From: Cytophagales bacterium
GTDB lineage: Bacteria > Bacteroidota > Bacteroidia > Cytophagales > Cyclobacteriaceae
DNA: 64,000 bases
Assembly (NCBI GenBank): GCA_025359125.1
Contig: JANYHI010000082.1
Coordinates: 1 to 64,000 of the forward strand
Reading direction: 5' to 3'
Position 1 is the first letter of the stretch; each line of letters opens with the position of its first letter. Of this stretch, positions 41,524 through 51,800 are shown piece after piece. The position numbers were made by a program, and so were the translations under genes. The notes under the pieces are model-generated. The model made no database searches, was not told the origin of the DNA, and saw nothing but the letters and a program-made list of their open reading frames with translations.

Positions 41524-44208
41524 ATGAGAAAATTTATTCTAATCAGCGGCTCGCTAGTCGTAATACTTGTTTTGGGTCTGTTAGCCATCCCTTATTTTTT
41601 TAAAGATCAGCTGAAGGCAAAAATTTTAACTGAGATTGATAGTCAGCTAAATGCAGATATCAATTTTACAGATGTTAAAATTTCGTCTTTTTCAAACTTT
41701 CCTCACATCGGGTTGGCTTTCAGTAACTTTAGCATCAAGGGTAAAGATGCATTTGCAAATGATACGCTTGCTACTGCCAAACAATTAACTCTTTCGTTTG
41801 ATATACAATCTGTTTGGGAAGGAAAAGAAATTGAAATCAAGAGTATTCACCTGCAGAGTCCTATAATCAAGATCAGGGTTTTAAAAGATGGAAGCTCTAA
41901 CTATGACTTGTTGCAATCCGATTCAACCGCGCAAAAAAAATCCATCAAAATAAACATTGAATTGTGGGAGATTTTGAATGGCGAGTTATTCTACAATAAC
42001 CAGCAACAGGCAACCCTCATTGGCATGAAGGGAATTAATCACAGCGGCTCGGGAGATTTTGATAACGAAATATCTGATCTCAATATCACCACTTCAGTAG
42101 AGGAGCTAAGCTATACTTTTCAAGGAATAAAATACTTAGACAAAAAACATTTTGTTACTGATTTAACAATGGAGATGAATTTGAAAGAATGGCTCTTTAC
42201 TTTTAAAGATCACAACCTCGAACTCAATCATTTCAAAATAAGCTTTGATGGAAATTTCAGAATTCTGAAACAAGGGTTTGAAATAAATCTTGGCTTTTCG
42301 GTAAAAGAAACAGACTTCAAAAATCTTTTATCCATACTTCCGCGCTTTTATAAGAATGATTTTAAAAATATTAAAACTAAAGGTGAGTTTGAATTGAATG
42401 GCTTTGTAAAAGGCACCTATAATCAGGTAACTAATCAAGTGCCCAATTTTTTAATCGACTTAAAAGTATTGGATGGTTTTTTTCAATACAGCCATCTTCC
42501 TAAGCCGGTAGAAAATATTTTCTTACATCTTACTTTACAAAACACAAATCAAACGCTTGAAACCACTGTATTAAATGTACGGAGCTTTCATCTCGACTTA
42601 GATAAAAATCCGATCGAAGGGAAAGTTAAAATAACAGGGCTCACCCATCCACACTTTGATACAGAAGTAAAAGCGAACCTCGACCTGGCAGATTTAGAAA
42701 AAATGTTTCCCATTCCTGATTTCATCTTGAAAGGAAAACTTGATGTGGATATAAAAGCAAATGGAGTGTGGAACTATTCGCTAAAGTTCTTTCCTGTTGT
42801 AGATGCTCACCTACTGCTAGATAGTGGCTATATTCAATACAAAAAGTATCCGCTTTCACTGGAGAAAATTAAAATCAATGCCGAAGTGATTAACCTCAGT
42901 GGCAAGTTAGCTGAAACGACAATCAACCTTCAGCAGATGACTTATCAACTAGAAGGAGAGCCATTTTCGCTGAGCGGTAAAATTTCAAACCTAGTAGATT
43001 ATCAGTACGATTTAAAAGTAGATGGCGAAATTGATTTGGAGAAAATAACTCAAATTTATCCGGTGGCCGATATGAAACTAAAAGGGTTAGTTGATTTTAA
43101 CTTTGAAACCAACGGAAAACTGATTGACCTAGAAGCCAATCGTTTCAATTTGATTTCTAATAATGGAAAAATTGAATTGAAAAATCTATTCATTCAATTA
43201 GCCGAAAACAAAAAAGAAATTTCAATACCAAGTGGCACCATCAATTTTCAACCCGATCGCTTAAGCATTGAACAACTAAAAATGAAAGTTGGAAAGAGTA
43301 CTATTTCTCTTAGCGGGCATCTGTTCGATTATTGGTCTACAATTGCCAACACTGGCCGGTATTTACAAGGTGATTTAAAAATGAAATGCGATACGCTAGA
43401 CATTAATGAATGGATGCAAAATAATCAAGTCAAAGCTAAACCAGATACTACAACTAGTAAATTAAGCGTAGTTGAAATACCGCGGCAGATTGATTTTACG
43501 TTTGATTCTAAAATTGATTTTGTTCGATTTGGTGAATTGCAAATAAACGACCTAGAAGGAAAAATCAAAATAAAAGATGGTATTCTCTCTCTCAAAGAAA
43601 CTGGCTTCAACGCAGTAGATGCTAAATTCTCTCTTACCGGAGATTACAATAGCCAAAACATGGAGCATCCTGCTTTTGATTTAGCTTTCAATATCGAAAA
43701 ATTAGATATGCAAAAAGCGTATGCTGTTTTCTCTACCATCAAAACCATGGCACCCATTGCCGAAAATACGCAAGGAACATTTTCCTCAAACTATAAATTG
43801 AAAGGAGAATTAGCAGATGACTTCACTCCTATTTTTAAAACTATTGTTGGAAGTGGAATTGTTAAAATTGAAAATGCAGAATTAAAAGGCATGAAGGTGA
43901 TGAGCCACATTAGCAATATCACTAACAAAAAAGAAATGACTGATCCAACTATTAAAGACATTGTAATGACAAGTGAGATAAAAGGAGGAAAAGTATTTGT
44001 ATACCCATTCACTTTTCAGTTGGGCAAATACACCACCAGCATGGAGGGAAGTCATAGTTTTGAAAATGAAATTAATTACTTATTAAAAATCAGTGTGCCT
44101 CCGTTTAATAAAATACGAATTCCATTCCATGTTACGGGTACGGTCGATAAACCTGTGGTTAAATTAGGAAAGGGTCACGAAGATTATGATTTCTCCAAAA
44201 TGGAATAA
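41524..44208 (+). CDS. AsmA-family membrane protein
   Basis: An 894-residue protein: one N-terminal membrane helix (about 4-26), then repeats of beta strands with the AsmA-type N-terminal domain (DSQLNADINFTDVKISSFSNFPHIGLAFSNFSIKG) and a C-terminal domain (IKGGKVFVYPFTFQLGKYTTSMEGSH). The group forms long hydrophobic grooves for phospholipid transport between inner and outer membrane. It stands alone between unrelated units. Confidence 0.87.
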   Translation: MRKFILISGSLVVILVLGLLAIPYFFKDQLKAKILTEIDSQLNADINFTDVKISSFSNFPHIGLAFSNFSIKGKDAFANDTLATAKQLTLSFDIQSVWEGKEIEIKSIHLQSPIIKIRVLKDGSSNYDLLQSDSTAQKKSIKINIELWEILNGELFYNNQQQATLIGMKGINHSGSGDFDNEISDLNITTSVEELSYTFQGIKYLDKKHFVTDLTMEMNLKEWLFTFKDHNLELNHFKISFDGNFRILKQGFEINLGFSVKETDFKNLLSILPRFYKNDFKNIKTKGEFELNGFVKGTYNQVTNQVPNFLIDLKVLDGFFQYSHLPKPVENIFLHLTLQNTNQTLETTVLNVRSFHLDLDKNPIEGKVKITGLTHPHFDTEVKANLDLADLEKMFPIPDFILKGKLDVDIKANGVWNYSLKFFPVVDAHLLLDSGYIQYKKYPLSLEKIKINAEVINLSGKLAETTINLQQMTYQLEGEPFSLSGKISNLVDYQYDLKVDGEIDLEKITQIYPVADMKLKGLVDFNFETNGKLIDLEANRFNLISNNGKIELKNLFIQLAENKKEISIPSGTINFQPDRLSIEQLKMKVGKSTISLSGHLFDYWSTIANTGRYLQGDLKMKCDTLDINEWMQNNQVKAKPDTTTSKLSVVEIPRQIDFTFDSKIDFVRFGELQINDLEGKIKIKDGILSLKETGFNAVDAKFSLTGDYNSQNMEHPAFDLAFNIEKLDMQKAYAVFSTIKTMAPIAENTQGTFSSNYKLKGELADDFTPIFKTIVGSGIVKIENAELKGMKVMSHISNITNKKEMTDPTIKDIVMTSEIKGGKVFVYPFTFQLGKYTTSMEGSHSFENEINYLLKISVPPFNKIRIPFHVTGTVDKPVVKLGKGHEDYDFSKME

Positions 44209-44312
44209 ATTGATCTATGTATTTAAGTAATAATAACGACTAGCCGTTAGGTAACTTATTCCATTACAATTCATCTAATCACAAAGTATGGAACTTCAGA
44301 AGAATACTTATT

Positions 44313-44339
44313 TTGGGTAATCAGAAAATTATATCTTTG
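44313..44339 (+). promoter_or_regulatory. Promoter of the 44347 gene
   Basis: TTG (44313-44315, preceded by T), a 16-base spacer and TATCTTTG (44332-44339) match the Bacteroidota consensus. The ATG follows only 7 bases after the -7 box, so the leader would be nearly absent. Confidence 0.6.
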
Positions 44340-44346
44340 CAGCAAA

Positions 44347-44730
44347 ATGTATCCCGCTAAATATTCCTTTCTCAAAATCCCAAAAAACAAAATAGCCTTT
44401 GGGCTGTTAGTTGGATATTTTATGCTGAGTTTAGTTTCGTTAACGATAGAGCAAAATCCTGATGAAAAATTAAAAGTGGTTATCTCGACTTCAATTCAAG
44501 AATCACCAACAAATGCGAGTGCTGAACACTTTCGTCCTCCCATTTTTTCACAGCTTAACCAGCTTCACAACAGAGCCTCTCATCTTCGAAACTTAACACC
44601 AGCGGTTCAGTCACAAATTGCTGGTTGCTTTGATCAGAAGCTATTCCATCAAACAAATTCGGTTCTCATAGCAAATCAATCCGTTCTTCCCGAATCTATT
44701 CTGGAACGCTCGCAGATTCTAAGGATTTAA
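44347..44730 (+). CDS. Small membrane protein of unknown function ahead of the porin
   Basis: A 127-residue protein with one N-terminal membrane segment (about 16-34) and a polar, presumably periplasmic remainder with no recognised family. Its ATG lies 8 bases from the end of a good -7 box, implying a leaderless or nearly leaderless transcript. It precedes the porin by 92 bases that contain an array of palindromic half-sites. A similar arrangement precedes the metal efflux operon, suggesting that such small proteins may sense or modulate what follows. Confidence 0.6.
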   Translation: MYPAKYSFLKIPKNKIAFGLLVGYFMLSLVSLTIEQNPDEKLKVVISTSIQESPTNASAEHFRPPIFSQLNQLHNRASHLRNLTPAVQSQIAGCFDQKLFHQTNSVLIANQSVLPESILERSQILRI

Positions 44731-44777
44731 TATTCTTCAAAGTCACACGCTTTGGTATATTTTACAACAAGCTAATT

Positions 44778-44806
44778 TCACTTGCAACAAAGTGATTTAG
44801 TCACTT
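44778..44806. promoter_or_regulatory. Alternating half-site array upstream of the porin gene
   Basis: TCACTT (44778-44783), AAGTGA (44790-44795), TCACTT (44801-44806), with 6- and 5-base gaps. The central copy can pair with either flank, giving two mutually exclusive hairpins in RNA or two overlapping operators in DNA. The last half-site ends 16 bases before the porin ATG. Confidence 0.5.
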
Positions 44807-44822
44807 AGAATCTTAAATTTTT

Positions 44823-45968
44823 ATGAAGAAATTGGTCATTATAATATTTTTGTTTTGTGGATTTCAAAATCTTGCTCAAGAATCAGGCGAAGCGAATGAT
44901 AAATTAAAAATTGGATACGAAACCTATGTGGATTTTCATTATACCTATGATTTTAATAAACCTCTTGGAAATAGAAGGTATACTAATAGCAACCCCGAAT
45001 ATGTAAATCAATTTGGATTAGCTTACACCTATGGCCAACTATATCTGGAGTACGGTAAAGTACAGGTAAAAGCAGCAGCCCATGCAGGCGATATTGTTGA
45101 CATCATGTATCTCAATGAAACTGAAATATTCAAGTACATTCGAGAACTTTCAATTACATATAAAATACAAAGTAATTTAGAAATCCAAAGTGGTATTTTC
45201 CCTGCAATTTTTGGATCTGAAACATTTATTAATAAAGATAATTTACATGCTACCCGTGCTGTGATGACCGACTTTGCGCCTGACTACGAGGCGGGTATCC
45301 GATTGAAATATAGAATAGGAAATTACTGGAGTGGAACCGCACAAATTACCAACGGATGGCAAGTGGTTCGCGACAATAATAGCAGCCCAGCATTTGGCAT
45401 CGCTCACGTTTATGACAACCCTGGTAAATTACTTTTTAACTACGGAATTTTTGCCGGAGATGAAACCTATGATTATAAAAGACAAAAGAACTCATTTAAA
45501 ATGTATCATAATATTTTTGGTAGGGTGTATGCTGGCAAATGGATTGTAGCTCCGATGTTTGACATAGGAATGATTAAGGATTCAGTTACACATGAAATAA
45601 AATACTGGCAAGCATATGGAGGAAGTGTGCGATACGGAATTAATAAAAAGTGGGGGGTGGCAGTACGCTACGAGCATGTTAATGACCCCGACCAAATTAT
45701 TAATGATCTAGTTAGGCAAGGAGTAACTTTACAAAATGGGTTTCGATACCATGGCTCAACTCTAACATTAGAACATTTACCTAATGATGATGTTACTTTT
45801 CGCATAGAGGCACGTCACTCTAAAAATAGTAGCCCAATTTTCACAAATAGTGATGGAGTCGCAAAAAGTGATACGGATTTCTTCATCATGTTTTCGATCG
45901 CAATGAAGTTTACGCATTGGGGATTAGTTAACATTAATAAAAATCCTGTTCTAAAAGATCAGTTTTAA
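44823..45968 (+). CDS. Outer-membrane porin-like beta-barrel protein
   Basis: A 381-residue protein with a signal peptide (ending LAQ at 19). Alternating amphipathic strands, many aromatic girdle residues and a last strand ending in MFSIAMKFTHWGLVNINK suggest a 14-16-stranded barrel of the Bacteroidota porin-2 (bbp2) kind. Motifs include KLKIGYETYVDFHYTYDFNKP at the start, and GIFPAIFGSETF. The substrate is unknown. Positioned between two small membrane-protein genes and upstream of the efflux operon. Confidence 0.78.
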   Translation: MKKLVIIIFLFCGFQNLAQESGEANDKLKIGYETYVDFHYTYDFNKPLGNRRYTNSNPEYVNQFGLAYTYGQLYLEYGKVQVKAAAHAGDIVDIMYLNETEIFKYIRELSITYKIQSNLEIQSGIFPAIFGSETFINKDNLHATRAVMTDFAPDYEAGIRLKYRIGNYWSGTAQITNGWQVVRDNNSSPAFGIAHVYDNPGKLLFNYGIFAGDETYDYKRQKNSFKMYHNIFGRVYAGKWIVAPMFDIGMIKDSVTHEIKYWQAYGGSVRYGINKKWGVAVRYEHVNDPDQIINDLVRQGVTLQNGFRYHGSTLTLEHLPNDDVTFRIEARHSKNSSPIFTNSDGVAKSDTDFFIMFSIAMKFTHWGLVNINKNPVLKDQF

Positions 45969-46041
45969 AAAAATCTATAACCTACTACCCAGTTTTTCTA
46001 GCTATTCAGAGTTTAAGTTTTTCGTTTTTGGCAATTGTATA

Positions 46042-46070
46042 TCAAATCCCGCATCATCAACTAGATTTGA
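46042..46070. promoter_or_regulatory. Inverted repeat at the -33 element of the efflux operon
   Basis: TCAAATC (46042-46048) and GATTTGA (46064-46070), separated by 15 bases. The right arm contains the -33 TTTG (46066-46069), so a protein bound here would block the promoter. Confidence 0.4.
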
Positions 46071-46097
46071 CGGATCTGATTATTAAACATACATTTG
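46066..46097 (+). promoter_or_regulatory. Promoter of the czc-type efflux operon
   Basis: TTTG (46066-46069), 20-base spacer, TACATTTG (46090-46097): the closest match to the Bacteroidota consensus in this window. The ATG at 46107 lies ten bases beyond the box. Confidence 0.7.
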
Positions 46098-46106
46098 TAA
46101 ACAGTT

Positions 46107-46439
46107 ATGAAATGGAAGGCAAAAAATAGGGCAATTCGGCTCATTATATCGCTAAGTATATTGGCGGGTATCTTGCTTTCAACTCTTTCTATAGAGGGTG
46201 TCAACTTAAATCGCATCTGCTTTAAAGAAAATTTAAAAACACCACATTCGATAGCTGCCTCCATCGCTGAAACGAATAATGAAGATGAGCAGGGCGATAA
46301 CGAAAAGGTAAAGTTAAACTTTTCAATAGCTGAAAGTGCTTTCCTCTGTTTCGTATCTCATATTAATGAGTCACCAATGGTAATATCTAAAATTACCATT
46401 TCCAAACCCTGCATATTCTTCCGGTATCTCCGAATTTAA
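46107..46439 (+). CDS. Small membrane protein heading the metal efflux operon
   Basis: A 110-residue protein with one membrane helix (about 11-27), an acidic middle (ETNNEDEQGDNEK) and cysteines near 38, 80 and 101. No family is recognised. It lies 64 bases upstream of the CzcC-like gene and is the first gene after a strong promoter, with almost no leader. Possible roles include metal sensing or regulation of the efflux complex, but nothing in the sequence proves this. Confidence 0.6.
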   Translation: MKWKAKNRAIRLIISLSILAGILLSTLSIEGVNLNRICFKENLKTPHSIAASIAETNNEDEQGDNEKVKLNFSIAESAFLCFVSHINESPMVISKITISKPCIFFRYLRI

Positions 46440-46463
46440 GATTTTCGGATTTATTGCTTTTCC

Positions 46464-46478
46464 CTTCTGTTACAGAAG
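46464..46478. promoter_or_regulatory. Perfect palindrome before the CzcC-like gene
   Basis: CTTCTGT-T-ACAGAAG, 15 bases, between the small gene and the outer-membrane factor gene. The single-base centre makes an RNA hairpin weak, so a DNA operator is more likely. Confidence 0.35.
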
Positions 46479-46502
46479 TCCTTTCTAGCATTTTACCAGA
46501 AT

Positions 46503-47756
46503 ATGAAAAAGATTTACTTTTTACTGATAATCATCTCGTTTATTCTTCCATCAACAATCAAGGCTGCCAGCGCAGATTCAATTTTGAGCTTGACGAAAGC
46601 TAAGGAGGTTTTACTAAGTAAAAATTTCTTTCTGCTAGCAGCCTATTATCAAGTGAATCAGGCGGAGGCTCAATTAATTCAAGCAAGAGTATGGAATAAT
46701 CCCAATATCAACTGGATGCAAGAGGCATACAGTATAGATCAGGAAAAATATTTTAGAACGGCCAACCAATTTGAAGCCCAGATTACTCAAAGTATTTCAA
46801 TTGCAGGTAAACATTCGAATACAGTAAAACTAGCTAAGATAAATGTTGAGTTAAGTAAAGCTCAATTTGAAGACGCCATTCGGGGGCTTTTGTTTGAGTT
46901 AGGTTCAACTTATAATGATTTAGCAGCCATTAACGAAAAAGAAAAACTTTATAATGAGGTTTTGAAAAATTATGAAGATTTACAAGCTACCAGCAAGAGA
47001 CAACTTGAACTAGGAGGAATATCACAGAGTGAAGATCTGAGAATTCGCTCCGAATATATTTCGGTTAAGGCCGATGCCGTAAATAATTATAATTTAAAAG
47101 AAGAACTACAAGGGCAACTCAGAACTTTGCTACAACTTCCAAAAGAAGTTCCGATACGAATTGAGCAAAAAATCCCCACGTTTAACTCATCCTTTGTGTT
47201 GGATTCGTTAATCAATCAATCTCAATCAATTCGTCCCGATATTATGTTTGCCAAACTCTATCAGCAATATCAAAGTAGAAATCTAAAACTTCAAAAATCA
47301 TCTTCTATGCCAGATGTTACAATTGGTTTTGACTATGATAAAGGTGGTAATTACACGCGCAATTATTCAGGATTAATCATACAAATGCCACTTCCCATTT
47401 TTGATCGTAATCAGGGTAGAATTCAAGAGGCTCAGTTCAAAATCAAACAATCAAATTTGCAGTATGAATACCTGAAGAGTGCGGCATCCAATCAAGTTAT
47501 CGCATCCTATTATCAATACAAAAAGAATTTCGATGCATTGTCTGGCTACTCTGATGAATATCTTCAAAAACTAGATCAGCTACATCAAAATACGTCCATA
47601 TTCTTTCAGAAGAGAAATATTAGCCTGCTTGAATTTATCGACTATCAACGGGTATACATTTCTACTCAAATAGAAATGATTCAACTCCGTCAGCAATATC
47701 TTAATAGCATCAACAAACTTAATTTTAACATTGGCACACAACTTATTGAGTATTAA
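46503..47756 (+). CDS. TolC-family outer-membrane factor, CzcC-like
   Basis: A 417-residue protein with a signal peptide (hydrophobic 3-17, ending KAAS). Two repeats of long helices and barrel strands characterise TolC proteins; NNPNINWMQEAYS and FDRNQGRIQEAQFKIKQSN are typical of the CzcC/CusC-like group. It forms the outer-membrane channel of the heavy-metal efflux complex with the two proteins that follow. Confidence 0.87.
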   Translation: MKKIYFLLIIISFILPSTIKAASADSILSLTKAKEVLLSKNFFLLAAYYQVNQAEAQLIQARVWNNPNINWMQEAYSIDQEKYFRTANQFEAQITQSISIAGKHSNTVKLAKINVELSKAQFEDAIRGLLFELGSTYNDLAAINEKEKLYNEVLKNYEDLQATSKRQLELGGISQSEDLRIRSEYISVKADAVNNYNLKEELQGQLRTLLQLPKEVPIRIEQKIPTFNSSFVLDSLINQSQSIRPDIMFAKLYQQYQSRNLKLQKSSSMPDVTIGFDYDKGGNYTRNYSGLIIQMPLPIFDRNQGRIQEAQFKIKQSNLQYEYLKSAASNQVIASYYQYKKNFDALSGYSDEYLQKLDQLHQNTSIFFQKRNISLLEFIDYQRVYISTQIEMIQLRQQYLNSINKLNFNIGTQLIEY

Positions 47757-47760
47757 AATT

Positions 47761-48867
47761 ATGAGAGCGATTAATCTTTGGCTTATTCTATTTACATTAT
47801 TGATGATTTCTTGCAAATCTAAACATGAAAAATCAATTGCGAGAATAGTAGAAAAAAAGGGGGTTCTCACCTTAACACGTGAGCAAGTTAAATTCATCAA
47901 AATCGATTCTGTAAAGATGATCCCTTCAGCAGAACAATTTGTAGCGGTGGGTGAGGTAAGCTTTGCAGAAGATAACGTAGTGCGTGTTTTTCCAATTGTC
48001 AGTGGCAAAGTGGAAAATATTCAAGCTTCATTGGGCGATTACGTGGAGAAAGGTCAAGTATTGGCTACACTTTTAAGCTCTGATATCAGCAGTTATCAAC
48101 GTGATTATAATGTAGCAGAGTCTAATTTAGAAGTTGCTAAATTGAATTTAACGAGAGCAGAAGAACTATTCAAATCTGGTATGCTATCTGAACGAGATAT
48201 CGCAGAAGCGAAAAAAAATTATTCTAACTCGCAATCTGAGTTTGACGAAAGCAGACAAGTTCTCAATTTATACGGAGGCTCCTCAAAGCAAGACGCTATT
48301 TTCAGAGTACTGGCACCTAGAACTGGTTATATTGTTGAGCGAAATATTAATACTGGAACCCAAATAAGAACAGATAATAGCACTAACATTTTTACGATAT
48401 CGGATTTAAAAACCATTTGGATTTGGGCTAACGTACACGAAAGCGATATTTCAAAAGTACATGAAGGCGATGATGTAGTAGTAAAGACAATTGCTTACCC
48501 AGATGAGATTTTTACTGGTAAAATTGATCGAATCAGTAGCATGCTTGATCCGGCCTCTCGGGTAGTGAGAGTACGGACTGAACTAATTAACAGAAGGGGT
48601 TTATTAAAACCTGAAATGTTTGCTACAATACAAATCACGCCAAAAAATCATGATAAGGTAATGGTGGTAAATAACAACTCTATTATACTTGAGAATAATC
48701 AATATTTTGTGATGGTAGAGGTATTGCCAAGAGAATTTAAAAAAGTACAAATCAGAATTGGAAAAGTGTTCCATAAATATACAGAGGTAAAAGAAGGGTT
48801 AAGCCTTCATGATACAGTAGTGAGTGAAGGATCTTTATTTGTGCTTACGGCATTCAATCAACTTTAA
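47761..48867 (+). CDS. RND efflux periplasmic adaptor, CzcB/CusB-like lipoprotein
   Basis: A 368-residue protein from ATG 47761, four bases after the previous stop. Lipobox ISC at about residue 17 anchors it to the inner membrane. The order of barrel-sandwich (VFPIVSGKVENIQASLGDYVEKGQVLATL), helical hairpin (about 115-170) and beta-barrel domains is that of membrane fusion proteins. No His- or Met-rich N-terminal metal-binding extension is present. It links the RND pump to the outer-membrane factor. Confidence 0.88.
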   Translation: MRAINLWLILFTLLMISCKSKHEKSIARIVEKKGVLTLTREQVKFIKIDSVKMIPSAEQFVAVGEVSFAEDNVVRVFPIVSGKVENIQASLGDYVEKGQVLATLLSSDISSYQRDYNVAESNLEVAKLNLTRAEELFKSGMLSERDIAEAKKNYSNSQSEFDESRQVLNLYGGSSKQDAIFRVLAPRTGYIVERNINTGTQIRTDNSTNIFTISDLKTIWIWANVHESDISKVHEGDDVVVKTIAYPDEIFTGKIDRISSMLDPASRVVRVRTELINRRGLLKPEMFATIQITPKNHDKVMVVNNNSIILENNQYFVMVEVLPREFKKVQIRIGKVFHKYTEVKEGLSLHDTVVSEGSLFVLTAFNQL

Positions 48868-48880
48868 CTAAGTAGATACC

Positions 48881-51800
48881 ATGAACAGTTTTATAAAAGG
48901 TATCATATCTTTTTCACTAAGAAATCGGTTAATGGTTTTCTTAGGAACGTTACTTATTGTTATATGGGGTACTCAAAGTTTCTTAAACACACCAATCGAA
49001 GCGTTTCCCGATGTAATCAATACGCGAATTGTAATCATCACACAATGGCAAGGACGTAGTGCAGAAGAATTAGAGAAGTTTGTTACCATACCAATGGAAA
49101 CTGAACTTAACGTGGTACCTCGTAAAACAAGTCTCCGTTCCATCTCACTTTTTGGACTTTCCGTTGTAACTATCTTTTTTGAAGATGAGGTGGATGATTT
49201 CAGAGCGAGGCAAATGGTATCTAACTTACTAAGTAATATTAATCTTCCAGTTGGTGCAGATCCCGAAATTCAACCCCCCTCTGGCCCTACTGGTGAAATT
49301 TACAGATATACACTGGAGGGTGTTGGAAAAACTGTGCGTCAACTAAAAGAAATTCAGGACTGGATAATTGACAAACGATTAAAGGCTGTGCAGGGGGTAG
49401 CAGACATAGTAAGTTTTGGTGGTGAGGTTAAAATTTTTGAGGTTACTATTGACCCTAATAAACTGCTTGCGTTTAATTTTAATACACAGGATTTATTTAG
49501 TGCAGTTGAAGAAAATAATGGAAACGTTGGAGGTGATGTAGTTGAGTTAGGAAATCAATCTTTTCTCGTTCGTGGGCTGGGATTGGTTAATAGCATTGAC
49601 GACATAGAGAATATCATTGTCAAAAATATTAATGGTACCCCTATCTTTATTAAAGATGTTGCCCTAGTTCATGAATCAGCTAGACCCAGGTTAGGAAAAG
49701 TCGGAAGGGGAAATGACCCTGATGTTGTGGAAGGAATTGTTTTATTAAGGAAAGGAGAAAACCCAAGTGCCGTTCTTAAAGATTTAAATAATACAATTGA
49801 CGATCTCAACAGTCGTGTATTGCCAGAGGGAGTTAAAATTTCCGTATTCTACGACAGAACTACGCTCGTAAATCTTACTACGAATACGGTAATGGAAAAT
49901 CTCATTGTCGGTATGTTGCTAGTAACTTTTATCTTATCTATCTTTTTATTGGATTGGCGGGCAACCCTAATGGTAGCCATTATTATTCCGCTAGCATTGC
50001 TCTTCGCATTCATTTGTATGCGCATGCGTGGCATGTCTGCCAATCTTCTTTCCATCGGTGCAATTGACTTTGGGATTATAATCGATGGAGCCGTAGTAAT
50101 GGTAGAAGGTGTGTTTGTTTACCTCGCCCACAAACAGCATGAAATGGGAAGAGAACGATTCAACCTGATGTCAAAAATGGGATTTGTAAAGAAAATTGCG
50201 ATCGAAATGGGAAAGCCAATCTTCTTTTCTAAGCTAATAATTATTACAGCTCTTGTACCCATTTTCGCTTTTCAAAAAGTAGAAGGCAAAATGTTCTCGC
50301 CACTCGCCTACACAATGGGCTTCGCGTTGACTGGTGCACTACTATTTACACTTACATTAGTTCCTCTTCTCTGTAAACTTTCACTCAATAAAAATGTAAG
50401 AGAAAGAGATAATCCTCTTATTACTGGTTTATCTAAAGTATATAAGCCTGCGCTAATTTGGTGTATTGATCACCCGATCAGAAGCATTTTAATTTCAGTA
50501 GCTCTTTTATTTATGAGCCTCATGGTTGCAAAACAATTGGGCTCAGAATTTCTGCCGAAACTAAATGAGGGATCTATTTATGTAAGAGCGAGTATGCCTC
50601 AAAGTATTGCATTCTCTAAAGCGAATGTTCAGTCCGAAGCGATGCGTCATATATTTACGAAGTATCCAGAAGTAAGAGGAGTAATTTCTCAAAATGGAAG
50701 ACCTAATGACGGTACCGATCCTACGGGTTTTTTTAACGTAGAATTTTTTGTTGATCTATATTCAAAAGACGATTGGGATAGAGATGTGACGAAAGAAGAA
50801 ATTATTAAAGACATGCAAGAACATCTGAATGCCGAATTTCCTGGAGTTGTTTTTGGATTTTCGCAACCTATTTCTGACAACGTAGAAGAAGCGGTTTCAG
50901 GGGTTAAGGGCGAGATGGCCATAAAGATCTTTGGAGATAACTTCAGTAGGCTCGAATATTTGGCAGACAGTATTAAAAACATAATGGAAGCTGTTGAAGG
51001 TGTTCAGGATTTAGGAATATTTAAAAGTATTGGCCAACCTGAATTACGCGTAGAGTTAGATCGTTATAAAATGGCCCGTTATGGCGCCAATGTTTCAGAA
51101 GCTAACAATATTATCGAAATTGCTGTAGGTGGTAAAAAAGCTTCGACATATTACGAAGGAGAAAGAAGATTTGATATTCGCCTTAGATTTGCTCCTGAGT
51201 ACAGGCAAAGCACCAAAGAAATAGGTAAGCTATTAATCCCTTGCACGAACGGATCTAAAATCCCGTTAAGTGAAATTGCCGATATTAAATTACAAACTGG
51301 CCCTGCGTTTGTATATCGCGAAGGCAATCTTAGATTTATTCCTATAAAGTTCTCTGTTAGAGATCGAGATTTAGGAAGTACTATTGAAGAAGCACAACGA
51401 AAAGTTGCTTCTGGAATTCATTTAACAAAAGGTTACTCAATAACTTGGAACGGTGAATTTGAAAACCAAGTGCGAGCCACAGCCAGATTAAGATTAGTAG
51501 TTCCAATTTCAATTGGATTAATTTTTATGTGGCTATTTTTTATGTTCAATTCACCTAAGTATGCAACCATGGTATTGCTTAATGTTCCATTTGCATTAAT
51601 AGGAGGAATAATGGGACTATATATTACCGGAATCAACTTTAGCATTTCTGCTGGCGTTGGCTTCATTGCTTTATTTGGGGTGTGTGTGCAAAACGGAGTA
51701 ATCCTCGTTTCTGTATTCAATAAAAATCACGACTTAGGCATGAGCACCGAAGATGCGATCTTAGAAGGAGCTATGAGTCGTGTGAGGCCTGTAGTAATGA

